Shown here in pieces: positions 25,989 to 32,948 of a stretch of 64,000 nt of DNA. The notes under the pieces are model-generated. The model worked only from the letters and a program-made list of their open reading frames with translations. It ran no database searches and was not told the origin of the DNA. Source of the DNA: Streptomyces sp. NBC_01431 (lineage in GTDB: Bacteria; Actinomycetota; Actinomycetes; Streptomycetales; Streptomycetaceae); contig NZ_CP109496.1 in assembly GCF_036231355.1 (NCBI RefSeq), forward strand, positions 4,774,001-4,838,000, written 5' to 3'. Position numbers and translations under genes: made by a program. Positions within the stretch are counted from its first letter, which is position 1. Each line of letters begins with the position of its first letter.

Positions 25989-27290
25989 GTGAGCAACCCG
26001 ATCTGGTCGGTGGACGAGCACCTGGGCGACATCCTCGCCGCGGTCAGGCCGCTCGAACCCATCGAGCTGCAACTGCCCGACGCCCAGGGCTGCGTCCTGG
26101 TCGAGGACGTCATGGTGCCCGTCGCCCTGCCGCCCTTCGACAACAGCTCGATGGACGGCTACGCGGTGCGCACCGTCGATGTCGAGGGCGCCAGCGAGGA
26201 GTTCCCCGCGGTACTCACCGTGATCGGCGACGTCGCGGCGGGCAGTGGCCAACTGCCCAGCGTGGGCCCCGGCCAGGCCGCCCGGATCATGACCGGCGCC
26301 CCGCTGCCGCCCGGCGCCGAGGCCGTCGTCCCCGTCGAATGGACCGACGGCGGCACCGGCGGGGGAGCCGCCACCACCATGCGCCCGGCCGGCCGTGCTC
26401 CCGAAGGGGCGAGCGGCGAGGTCCGGGTGCACCGCGCCGTGAAGGCGCGCGCCCACGTCCGCGCCCGCGGCAGCGACGTCCAGGCCGGCGACCTCGCCCT
26501 GCGCGCGGGCACCGTGCTCGGCCCGCCCCAGATCGGTCTGCTCGCCGCGATCGGCCGCGGCACCGTCACCGTACGGCCGCGCCCGCGCGTGGTGGTGCTC
26601 TCCACCGGGAGCGAACTGATGCAGCCCGGCGAGGAGTTGGGCCAGGGGCAGATCTACGACTCCAACAGCTTCGCCCTCGCGGCGGCCGCGCGCGACGCGG
26701 GAGCCATCGCCTACCGGGTCGGCGCGGTCACCGACGACGCCGCGGTCCTGCGCGACACCATCGAGGACCAGCTGATCCGCGCCGACCTCCTGGTCACCAC
26801 CGGCGGGGTCAGCGTGGGGGCGTACGACGTCGTCAAAGAGGCCCTGTCCTCGGTCGGCGACGAGGACGAGGCGGGCAGCGGCATCGACTTCCGCAAGCTG
26901 AAGATGCAGCCCGGAAAGCCGCAGGGCTTCGGCTCGATCGGTCCCGACCACACCCCGCTGCTCGCCCTGCCCGGCAACCCGGTGTCCTCGTACGTCTCCT
27001 TCGAGCTGTTCGTACGGCCTGCGATCCGCGCCCTGATGGGGCTTCAGGACGTGCACCGGCCCACGGTGCGCGCGTCTTTGAAGGCCGACGAGGCGCTCGC
27101 CTCGCCCGCCGACCGGCGCCAGTTCCTGCGGGGCACCTACGACGCGGAGTCGGGCACCGTCAGTCCGGTCGGCGGCACCGGGTCGCACCTGATCGCGGCC
27201 CTCGCGCAGGCCGACTGCCTGATCGTGATCCCCGAGGACACCACCTCGGCGGAGCCGGGAAGCGAGGTCGAGGTGGTCCTGCTCGGCTGA
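25989..27290 (+). CDS. glp: Gephyrin-like molybdotransferase Glp (MoeA family)
   Basis: The 433-residue protein has the MoeA/gephyrin E-domain layout: DNSSMDGYAVRTVDV, RIMTGAPLPPGAEAVVPVEW, VVLSTGSELMQPGE, IYDSNSFALAAAARDAGA, TTGGVSVGAYDVVKEAL and LLALPGNPVSSYVSFELFVRPAIRALMG, then domain IV. MoeA inserts molybdate into adenylated molybdopterin. In Corynebacterium glutamicum the copy next to galU, called Glp, instead binds FtsZ and a membrane receptor GlpR. Its position here (galU-glp-...-rimJ-sepX) is the same, so a divisome role is likely, with or without enzymatic activity. GTG follows the galU stop by six bp. Confidence 0.88.
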   Translation: MSNPIWSVDEHLGDILAAVRPLEPIELQLPDAQGCVLVEDVMVPVALPPFDNSSMDGYAVRTVDVEGASEEFPAVLTVIGDVAAGSGQLPSVGPGQAARIMTGAPLPPGAEAVVPVEWTDGGTGGGAATTMRPAGRAPEGASGEVRVHRAVKARAHVRARGSDVQAGDLALRAGTVLGPPQIGLLAAIGRGTVTVRPRPRVVVLSTGSELMQPGEELGQGQIYDSNSFALAAAARDAGAIAYRVGAVTDDAAVLRDTIEDQLIRADLLVTTGGVSVGAYDVVKEALSSVGDEDEAGSGIDFRKLKMQPGKPQGFGSIGPDHTPLLALPGNPVSSYVSFELFVRPAIRALMGLQDVHRPTVRASLKADEALASPADRRQFLRGTYDAESGTVSPVGGTGSHLIAALAQADCLIVIPEDTTSAEPGSEVEVVLLG

Positions 27291-27305
27291 GGGGCCGCGG
27301 GTGGG

Positions 27306-27335
27306 GGTACGGTGTCTGCCCACAGAAGCCGTACC
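27306..27335 (+). promoter_or_regulatory. Inverted repeat GGTACGG-N16-CCGTACC before moaC
   Basis: The 7-bp arms lie at 27306-27312 and 27329-27335. TACGGT (27308-27313) inside the left arm fits a -10 box. The arms end 14 bp before the moaC ATG, so the element could act as an operator or as a 5' untranslated hairpin. Confidence 0.4.
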
Positions 27336-27349
27336 GGGAGCGCCACCGA

Positions 27350-27853
27350 ATGAGTACGACGCAAGGCAGGCTCACGCACATCGATGAGGCGGGCGCGGCC
27401 CGCATGGTCGACGTCTCCGCCAAGGACGTCACCGCCCGCACCGCCCGCGCGAGCGGCCGCGTGCTCGTCTCGCCGCGTGTCGTGGAACTCTTGCGCGGCG
27501 AGGGCGTTCCCAAGGGAGACGCACTGGCCACCGCGCGTATCGCCGGCATCATGGGCGCCAAGCGCACCCCGGACCTCATCCCGCTGTGCCACCCCCTCGC
27601 GGTGTCCGGCGTGAAGCTGGACCTGGCGGTCGCCGACGACGCGGTGGAGATCCTCGCGACGGTCAAGACCACCGACCGCACGGGCGTCGAGATGGAGGCG
27701 CTGACCGCGGTGTCCGTGGCAGCGCTCACCGTCGTCGACATGATCAAGGCGGTCGACAAGGCCGCCGTCATCACCGACATCCGGGTCGAGGAGAAGACCG
27801 GCGGCAAGTCCGGCGACTGGCACCGGCCGGGCACCGAGGCGGCCGACGCGTGA
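27350..27853 (+). CDS. moaC: Cyclic pyranopterin monophosphate synthase MoaC
   Basis: MoaC completes the first step of molybdenum-cofactor synthesis after MoaA, forming cyclic pyranopterin monophosphate. The 167-residue protein carries LTHIDEAGAARMVDVSAKD, GIMGAKRTPDLIPLCHPLAVSGV (active-site His) and KTTDRTGVEMEALTAVSVAALTVVDMIKAVDK, the family's hallmark. GGGAG lies before the ATG. Its stop overlaps the mog start (GTGA). It sits between glp and the GNAT gene, and could feed the molybdoenzyme encoded at 10804-13104. Confidence 0.95.
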   Translation: MSTTQGRLTHIDEAGAARMVDVSAKDVTARTARASGRVLVSPRVVELLRGEGVPKGDALATARIAGIMGAKRTPDLIPLCHPLAVSGVKLDLAVADDAVEILATVKTTDRTGVEMEALTAVSVAALTVVDMIKAVDKAAVITDIRVEEKTGGKSGDWHRPGTEAADA

Positions 27854-28452
27854 GCGCCGCCCGGCAGGACGCCCCGACGCCGCCGAGGCCGGGCCCGCAG
27901 GCCGCCGCGCCCTTCCCCGAGGGCGGCGAGTCGCTCGGCCAGGCCCTGCGCGCGCCGTACGCGGCTCTTGTGGTGACGGCCTCCAACCGCGCCGCCGCCG
28001 GTGTGTACGCGGACAAGGGCGGTCCGCTGCTCGCCGAAGGCCTGGCCGCCATCGGCTTCGCCGTGGACGGTCCGCTGGTCGTGCCCGACGGCGACCCCGT
28101 GGGGCAGGCGCTGCGCGCCGGAGCCGCCGCCGGGTACGACGTGATCGTCACCACCGGCGGCACCGGCATCTCGCCCACCGACCGCACGCCCGACGCCACC
28201 CGTGACGTCATCGACTACGAGGTGCCCGGCATCCCCGAGGCCATCCGCGCCGAGGGCCTGGCCAAGGTCCCCACCGCCGCCCTCTCGCGCGGCCTGGCGG
28301 GAGTGGCCGGCGGGCGCACCCTGATCGTCAACCTGCCGGGCTCCACCGGCGGTGTACGCGACGGACTCGCCGTCCTTGAGCGGATCCTGGTGCACGCCGT
28401 CGACCAGATCCGCGGCGGCGACCACCCGAGACCCGCGGGGAGCCCGAGCTGA
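27850..28452 (+). CDS. MogA/MoaB family molybdenum cofactor protein
   Basis: This 200-residue protein adenylates molybdopterin (MogA) or belongs to the related MoaB group. It has YAALVVTASNRAAAGVYADKGGPLLAEGL, VTTGGTGISPTDRTPDATRDVIDYEVPGIPEA and LIVNLPGSTGGVRDGLAVLERIL, covering the GGTG molybdopterin-binding loop. The first 35 residues are a Pro/Ala-rich extension not needed for the fold; an internal start is possible but the GTG at 27850 overlaps the moaC stop, which supports coupling. The next gene begins at its own stop codon. Confidence 0.9.
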   Translation: MSAARQDAPTPPRPGPQAAAPFPEGGESLGQALRAPYAALVVTASNRAAAGVYADKGGPLLAEGLAAIGFAVDGPLVVPDGDPVGQALRAGAAAGYDVIVTTGGTGISPTDRTPDATRDVIDYEVPGIPEAIRAEGLAKVPTAALSRGLAGVAGGRTLIVNLPGSTGGVRDGLAVLERILVHAVDQIRGGDHPRPAGSPS

Positions 28453-29081
28453 ACGTTCCTTCCTGGCCGGTCGAGCTGGCGGAGGGCGATGTGGTCCTCC
28501 GCCCCATAAAGCTGCGCGACCAGCGGGCCTGGCGCGAGGTCAACCGGCGCAACCGCGACTGGCTGCGGCCCTGGGAGGCGACGGTGCCGCCGCCCGCGCC
28601 CGGCGCGCCCTTCGCCCAGCGTCCCACCTACCGGCAGATGGTCCGCCATCTGCGTGCCGAGGCCAACGCGGGCCGCATGCTGCCGTTCGTCATCGAGTAC
28701 CAGGGCCGTCTGGTGGGCCAGTTGACGGTCGCCGGGATCACCTGGGGCTCGATGTGCTCGGGCCACGTCGGGTACTGGGTCGACAGCGACGTGGCGGGCC
28801 GCGGGGTGATGCCGACGGCCGTCGCCCTCGCCGTCGACCACTGCTTCCGCACGGTCGGCCTGCACCGCATGGAGGTCTGCATCCGCCCCGAGAACGGGCC
28901 GAGCCGCCGGGTGGTGGAAAAGCTCGGCTTCCGCGAGGAGGGCCTGCGCCCGCGCTACCTCCATATCGACGGAGCCTGGCGCGACCACCTGGTGTACGCG
29001 CTCACCGCCGAGGAGGTCCCCGACGGGCTCCTCTCGCGATGGCGCCGGGCCCGGCAGTCACACCCCGGGGAAATGAAATAG
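28449..29081 (+). CDS. GNAT family N-acetyltransferase, RimJ-like
   Basis: The 210-residue protein has VVLRPIKLRDQRAWREVNRRNRDWLRPWEA, a RimJ/RimL-type opening, then GHVGYWVDSDVAGRGVMPTAVALAVDHCF (acetyl-CoA loop) and LHRMEVCIRPENGPSRRVVEKLGFREEG. RimJ-like enzymes acetylate protein N-termini; the target here is unknown. The CTG at 28449 overlaps the mog stop (CTGA) and has GGGGAG at proper spacing; a GTG at 28491 with GGAGG upstream is the conventional alternative and would shorten the protein by 14 residues. It precedes sepX, as in C. glutamicum where rimJ separates glp and glpR. Confidence 0.85.
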   Translation: MNVPSWPVELAEGDVVLRPIKLRDQRAWREVNRRNRDWLRPWEATVPPPAPGAPFAQRPTYRQMVRHLRAEANAGRMLPFVIEYQGRLVGQLTVAGITWGSMCSGHVGYWVDSDVAGRGVMPTAVALAVDHCFRTVGLHRMEVCIRPENGPSRRVVEKLGFREEGLRPRYLHIDGAWRDHLVYALTAEEVPDGLLSRWRRARQSHPGEMK

Positions 29082-29146
29082 ACGTTCGAATTCCATCGCT
29101 ATTCGATCCCTTCACCCCCTCGAACGATCTGAAGAATCACAAAAAA

Positions 29147-29184
29147 AGCCGGTGATATCAGCCAGATCGTGCGACACACCGGCT
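29147..29184. promoter_or_regulatory. 8-bp inverted repeat AGCCGGTG-N22-CACCGGCT upstream of sepX
   Basis: The left arm follows a run of seven A (29141-29147) and the right arm lies about 30 bp before the sepX -10 box. It may be a weak terminator of the upstream operon or an operator for sepX. A GACAC (29173-29177), the core of WhiA sites, lies just before the right arm, which is weak evidence only. Confidence 0.35.
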
Positions 29185-29215
29185 CAATTGGCGTATCCCC
29201 GCGCGCCGGTCCCTC

Positions 29216-29221
29216 TACGGT
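29216..29221 (+). promoter_or_regulatory. TACGGT box 7 nt before sepX: candidate leaderless promoter
   Basis: TACGGT ends seven bases before the GTG at 29229. There is no Shine-Dalgarno sequence in the intervening GTGGTGT. Confidence 0.45.
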
Positions 29222-29228
29222 GTGGTGT

Positions 29229-30428
29229 GTGAGCAGCAGCGGCCTCATCTACGCAGTCATCGTCGGGGCCTGGGCCGCCTACTTGGTGCCGATGTGGCTC
29301 CGCAGGCAGGACGAGCTCAACGAGGCCCGACCGACGGAACGCTTCAGTACCGCCATCCGGCTGTTGTCCGGACGGTCGGCCATGGAGCGCCGGTACGCCA
29401 AGGAGCTGCGGCAGCGGGCCGCCGAAGAGGCGGCGTCCGAGCCGGGATCCACGGTTGCCCCGGACGCCCTGACGGAACCCCTGGCAGCCCCGGGGGAGTC
29501 CGCGGGCGCCCGGGACTTCGCCGTGCCCCAGCCCCGCGCCCAGCGCCCGGCCCGTCCGGAGCACCCGGAACACCACGCCCACTCGGAGCACCAGGGGCGC
29601 CGCGAGCATCAGGCCGACGACGAGTCCCGGCGCGAACGCCTCGCGAACCGTGAGCACCCCACCCACCGCGAACGCCCCACGAACGGCGGCCGCGCCGCGA
29701 ACGCCGCCTCGGCGGAGCGGGCCCGGCGCGCCCAGCGCAGCGCGGTGCTGGCCCGGCGTCGGCGCACCACCGTGGTGCTCTTCCTCGCCTTCACGCTGGG
29801 CGCGATCGTCGCGGCGGTCGGCGGGCTCGGTTTCCTGTGGGCACCGGCCATCCCGGCCGTCCTGCTCAGCGCGTACATCGTGCATCTGCGGATCCAGGAG
29901 CGGCGGCGCTTCGCCTTCACCATGGACCGCCGGCGCGCCGAGGTCGCGGCCCAGCGACTGCGCGAGAGCAGGCCGCGCACCAGGGCCGCCGCGCCCGGCG
30001 CCGAGCCCGACGACGAATCGGAGCCCCACCAGTCGGCGCCCGTCCCCGAACCCGCGCCCGCCCCGGCCGTCTCCCCGCAGGAGGCCGGACGGCGCGCGCT
30101 GGTCGAGCAGACCGACCACGCCGAGTGGGTCGACCAACAGCGCGAGCTCGGGCCCGAGCGCGGTGACAGCTGGGAGCCGGTGCCGGTCCCGCTGCCGACG
30201 TACGTGACCGCGCCGGTAGCCCCCCGCGCCACCGGCAGCATCGACCTCGGCGCCCCGGACACCTGGTCCTCGGCCCGCTCCTCGACCGTCGACCCCGCCC
30301 CGGCCGCGCCGACCGGGCCCGCCGCCGAGCCGCCGCCCCAGCGCCGCCGGCCGGGCCCAAGTCGCCGCCGGACCCCGCTCTTCGACCAGTACGAGGACGA
30401 GGACCGGCCCCGCGCCGCCAACGAGTGA
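29229..30428 (+). CDS. sepX: Divisome membrane protein SepX/GlpR
   Basis: The 399-residue protein begins SSSGLIYAVIVGAWAAYLVPMWLRRQDELNEARPTERFSTAIRLLSGR, a conserved N-terminal membrane segment and motif I associate with SepX/GlpR. A charged, His-rich linker (about 110-170) follows, then two membrane helices (about 181-199 and 201-219) and a long Pro/Ala-rich disordered tail. In Streptomyces venezuelae SepX is needed for cross-walls and normal sporulation; in Corynebacterium the homolog GlpR is the receptor for Glp. The glp gene two kilobases upstream supports the pairing. The start is fixed by the TACGGT box and by family N-terminus. Confidence 0.85.
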   Translation: MSSSGLIYAVIVGAWAAYLVPMWLRRQDELNEARPTERFSTAIRLLSGRSAMERRYAKELRQRAAEEAASEPGSTVAPDALTEPLAAPGESAGARDFAVPQPRAQRPARPEHPEHHAHSEHQGRREHQADDESRRERLANREHPTHRERPTNGGRAANAASAERARRAQRSAVLARRRRTTVVLFLAFTLGAIVAAVGGLGFLWAPAIPAVLLSAYIVHLRIQERRRFAFTMDRRRAEVAAQRLRESRPRTRAAAPGAEPDDESEPHQSAPVPEPAPAPAVSPQEAGRRALVEQTDHAEWVDQQRELGPERGDSWEPVPVPLPTYVTAPVAPRATGSIDLGAPDTWSSARSSTVDPAPAAPTGPAAEPPPQRRRPGPSRRRTPLFDQYEDEDRPRAANE

Positions 30429-30503
30429 GCCGTCTCTCGCTGACCAGCGAGGAACGGATTTCCAAGCACTCCGATCGGGGTGCTAAGGTTTCACTCGTTG
30501 CAA

Positions 30504-30577
30504 GGGCCTGTGGCGCAGTCCGGTAGCGCACCTCGTTCGCATCGAGGGGGTCAGGGGTTCGAATCCCCTCAGGTCCA
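30504..30577 (+). tRNA. tRNA-Ala (anticodon CGC)
   Basis: The 74-nt sequence folds as a cloverleaf: acceptor GGGCCTG pairs with CAGGTCC, including the G3-U70 wobble that identifies alanine tRNAs, then A73. The D-arm is GCGCAGTCCGGTAGCGC, the anticodon stem-loop CCTCG-TTCGCAT-CGAGG gives anticodon CGC, and the T-arm is AGGGGTTCGAATCCCCT. CCA is not encoded. A 14-bp terminator hairpin follows. Confidence 0.96.
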
Positions 30578-30588
30578 CAACACGACGG

Positions 30589-30620
30589 AATCCCGTCCGA
30601 TCAATCGATCGGACGGGATT
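30589..30620 (+). terminator. 14-bp hairpin terminator after tRNA-Ala
   Basis: AATCCCGTCCGATC (30589-30602), loop AATC, GATCGGACGGGATT (30607-30620), then TTCG. The stem is perfect and starts 12 bp after the tRNA. Confidence 0.8.
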
Positions 30621-30664
30621 TCGCCGTTTCCGGGGGCAGTTGGGACGTCCTCCGGCCCCCGCCG

Positions 30665-31150
30665 TCACGAATGTCCGAGGGGCTTGGCGAAGCAGCGGCT
30701 GGAGTCGTGGTTGCGGTAGTGGCCGAACTTCTCGCAGGGTTCGTAGCCCGTCGATCTGTAGAGCGCTATGGCCTCCGGCTGTTTGTCGCCGGTCTCCAGG
30801 ACCATGCGGATACGCCCGGCCGCGCGGGCGTCGTCCTCCAGGGCGGCGAGGATGCGGCGAGCCAGGCCCAGGCCGCGCGCTTCGGGGACGACGTACATCC
30901 GCTTGAGCTCCGCGTCGCCGTCGCGGTAGTTCTCCGAGTTCGTCTCCTGGCCGCGCCAGCCGCCGGTGGCGACCGGGCGCCCCTCGGTGTCGTAGGCGAT
31001 CAGGTACAGGCCGCGCGGCGGTACGAACATCGTGGCGTCGAGCGGTGTGACATCGCCCTCGTCCTCGTAGCGCTCGGCGTATTCGAGCTGGACCTGGTCG
31101 TTGAGCTTGACGGCGTCGGGGTGGTCGTAGCGGACCTGGCGGATAAGCAT
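30665..31150 (-). CDS. GNAT family N-acetyltransferase
   Basis: The 161-residue protein has ELKRMYVVPEARGLGLARRILAALEDDARAAG, the acetyl-CoA-binding loop and helix, and IALYRSTGYEPCEKFGHYRNH near the end. It resembles small acetyltransferases of amino-acid derivatives or antibiotics; the substrate is unknown. The ATG at 31150 is preceded by TACGAT seven bases upstream, which suggests a leaderless message; an in-frame ATG at 31159 would extend it by three residues. It is divergent from the exonuclease gene with 58 bp between, so the two promoters share a short region. Confidence 0.82.
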   Translation of the reverse strand: MLIRQVRYDHPDAVKLNDQVQLEYAERYEDEGDVTPLDATMFVPPRGLYLIAYDTEGRPVATGGWRGQETNSENYRDGDAELKRMYVVPEARGLGLARRILAALEDDARAAGRIRMVLETGDKQPEAIALYRSTGYEPCEKFGHYRNHDSSRCFAKPLGHS

Positions 31151-31157
31151 GCGCACC

Positions 31158-31202
31158 ATCGTACGTGTATGCAGCCGCTGGGGTGGGCGGGCTGGGTAGG
31201 GT
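31158..31202. promoter_or_regulatory. Divergent leaderless promoters for GNAT and exonuclease III
   Basis: On the minus strand TACGAT (31163-31158) lies seven bases before the GNAT ATG at 31150. On the plus strand TAGGGT (31197-31202) lies six bases before the ATG at 31209. Neither start has a Shine-Dalgarno sequence. Confidence 0.45.
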
Positions 31203-31208
31203 GCCGGG

Positions 31209-32012
31209 ATGCTCACTGTTACCTCTGTGAATGTAAACGGGCTGCGGGCCGCCGCCAAGAAGGGTTTCGTGGAGTGGCTCGGGGGGACCGGGGCCGATGT
31301 GGTCTGCCTGCAGGAAGTGCGGGCCGAGCCCCACCAGCTTCCTGCCGAGGCGGGGGCGCCCGAGGGCTGGCACGTCGTGCACGCGCCCGCCGCCGCGAAG
31401 GGCCGGGCCGGTGTGTCGCTGCTCACCCGTCGCGAGCCGGAGCGGGTGCGGATCGGGTTCGGGAGCGCGGAGTTCGACGGCAGTGGGCGTTACGTCGAGG
31501 CGGACCTGCCCGGTGTGACCGTGGCCTCGCTCTACCTCCCCTCCGGCGAGGTCGGCACCGAGCGCCAGGACGAGAAGATCCGTTTCATGGCCGAGTTCCT
31601 CCCGTATCTGCGGGAACTGCGCGAGAAGGCCGCCGCCGACGGGCGCGAGGTCGTGGTGTGCGGCGACTGGAACATCGCCCACCAGGAGGCCGACCTCAAG
31701 AACTGGCGCGGCAACAAGAAGAACTCGGGCTTCCTGCCCGAGGAGCGCGAGTGGCTCACGCAGGTCTTCGACACGGCGGACGGCGGCTACGTCGACGTGA
31801 TGCGCGCGCTGCACCCCGACATGGAGGGCCCGTACTCGTGGTGGTCCTACCGGGGCCGCGCCTTCGACAACGACACGGGCTGGCGGATCGACTACCAGGT
31901 GGCGACGGAGGGTCTCGCCCGGCGCGCGGTGAAGGGGCTGGTGGAGCGGGCAGCCAGCCACGGGGAGCGGTGGAGCGACCATGCTCCGGTGACCGTCGTG
32001 TACGAGATGTAG
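31209..32012 (+). CDS. xth: Exodeoxyribonuclease III
   Basis: This 267-residue enzyme of base-excision repair cuts at abasic sites and trims 3' ends. Family motifs are SVNVNGLRAA (metal-binding Asn), LQEVRAEP (catalytic Glu), LYLPSGE, VVCGDWNIAHQEADLKN (Asp/Asn pair), WWSYRGRAFDNDTGWRIDY and the ending SDHAPV with the catalytic His. The start ATG follows the TAGGGT box. The last codons and TAG are copied in several degenerate units just downstream. The gene lies alone on the plus strand. Confidence 0.94.
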   Translation: MLTVTSVNVNGLRAAAKKGFVEWLGGTGADVVCLQEVRAEPHQLPAEAGAPEGWHVVHAPAAAKGRAGVSLLTRREPERVRIGFGSAEFDGSGRYVEADLPGVTVASLYLPSGEVGTERQDEKIRFMAEFLPYLRELREKAAADGREVVVCGDWNIAHQEADLKNWRGNKKNSGFLPEEREWLTQVFDTADGGYVDVMRALHPDMEGPYSWWSYRGRAFDNDTGWRIDYQVATEGLARRAVKGLVERAASHGERWSDHAPVTVVYEM

Positions 32013-32105
32013 GGCTACGAGGTGGGGCCGTGAGGTGTGCGGCCGCGAGATGTAGGGCTACGAGATGTGGGGCCGCGAGATGTGGGCCCGCGAGATGTGG
32101 CGCGC
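32001..32105. repeat. 15-bp-type repeats copying the exonuclease 3' end
   Basis: The gene ends TACGAGATGTAG then GGC. The unit recurs as CGCGAGATGTAGGGC, TACGAGATGTGGGGC, CGCGAGATGTGGGCC and CGCGAGATGTGGCGC up to about 32105. At least one copy keeps the TAG. Confidence 0.8.
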
Positions 32106-32122
32106 GCCCCGCTCCGGACCTT

Positions 32123-32791
32123 TCAGGCCTCCCCCGACAGGTGGCGGTCCAGTGCCAGGGACAGTTCCGCGTCCACCACCGCCTTCGCCAGCGGGCGCAT
32201 GCGTTCCGCGTCGGTGCCCGGGGTGTGGGTGTGGAGCAGGGTGGTGAACAGGGCGGCCAGGGCGTCGGCGTGGTCCCTCACCTCGCGGGCCGCCGACAGG
32301 ACCGCGGCCAGCGGGACGCCCTCGCGCACCAGGGCGGACGAGACGTCCAGGAGGCGGCGGCTGATGTGGATGATCTCTTCGCCGGAGACCGTGAGGTAGC
32401 CGAGGTCCAGCGCGGCCGCCAGGTTCTCCGGGGTGACCTCGCCCGCGAAGTGGTCGGCCAGCGCCTCGGGGGTGAGGCGGACCGGCGTCTCCTCGGTGGG
32501 CTCGACCAGGCCGAGCGCCTCCCCCGCGTCGCGGCCCGACTCGAACGCGGAGGTCAGGTCGGCGATGCCGGACAGCGTGTGGCCCCGCTCCAGGAGGGCG
32601 GAGATGGTGCGCAGGCGTGCCAGGTGGTGGTCGTCGTACCAGGCGATCCGGCCCTCGCGGCGGGGCGGTGGGATCAGGCCGCGCTCGCGGTAGAAGCGCA
32701 GGGTGCGTTCGGTGATCCCGGCCTTCTCGGCCAGCTCCGACATGCGGTACTCGCGGGTGCCTTCGCTTGCATGTGCCTGATCTTCTGCCAC
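32123..32791 (-). CDS. MerR family transcriptional regulator
   Basis: The 222-residue protein has the MerR winged helix at the N-terminus (RMSELAEKAGITERTLRFYRERGLIPPPRREGRIAWYDDHHLARLRTISALLERGHTL split over residues 16-72) and a long C-terminal effector region without the metal-binding cysteines of MerR or SoxR, so it likely senses an organic ligand. It is divergent from the monooxygenase operon with 157 bp between, which contains two palindromes; it is the natural regulator of that operon and of itself. GTG at 32791 gives the usual length. Confidence 0.88.
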   Translation of the reverse strand: MAEDQAHASEGTREYRMSELAEKAGITERTLRFYRERGLIPPPRREGRIAWYDDHHLARLRTISALLERGHTLSGIADLTSAFESGRDAGEALGLVEPTEETPVRLTPEALADHFAGEVTPENLAAALDLGYLTVSGEEIIHISRRLLDVSSALVREGVPLAAVLSAAREVRDHADALAALFTTLLHTHTPGTDAERMRPLAKAVVDAELSLALDRHLSGEA

Positions 32792-32834
32792 GGCGTCAGC
32801 CTATGCGGTGGCCGCGGCCGCGGGGGCCGCGTTG

Positions 32835-32845
32835 TACCGGCGGTA
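32835..32845. promoter_or_regulatory. Palindrome TACCG-G-CGGTA (operator candidate 1)
   Basis: A perfect 5-bp-arm palindrome in the divergent promoter region of the MerR gene and the monooxygenase operon. A second copy with a 2-bp spacer starts 30 bp downstream. Confidence 0.5.
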
Positions 32846-32864
32846 ACTTCCGGGCCCGCACCCC

Positions 32865-32876
32865 TACCGCTCGGTA
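32865..32876. promoter_or_regulatory. Palindrome TACCG-CT-CGGTA (operator candidate 2)
   Basis: The same half-sites as at 32835-32845. A distinct palindrome, TGCCAG-N6-CTGGCA, follows at 32902-32919, close to the monooxygenase start. Confidence 0.5.
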
Positions 32877-32948
32877 TGGGACTGCTCTACTCTCCCAACA
32901 ATGCCAGTGATTGCTGGCAGAGTTGTGACCGACCGTGGAGGCGGTGGC

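Noticed and set aside
30504..30660. Integration site of a mobile element at tRNA-Ala
   Set aside because: No integrase gene and no second copy of the tRNA 3' end were found in the window; ordinary chromosomal genes follow.
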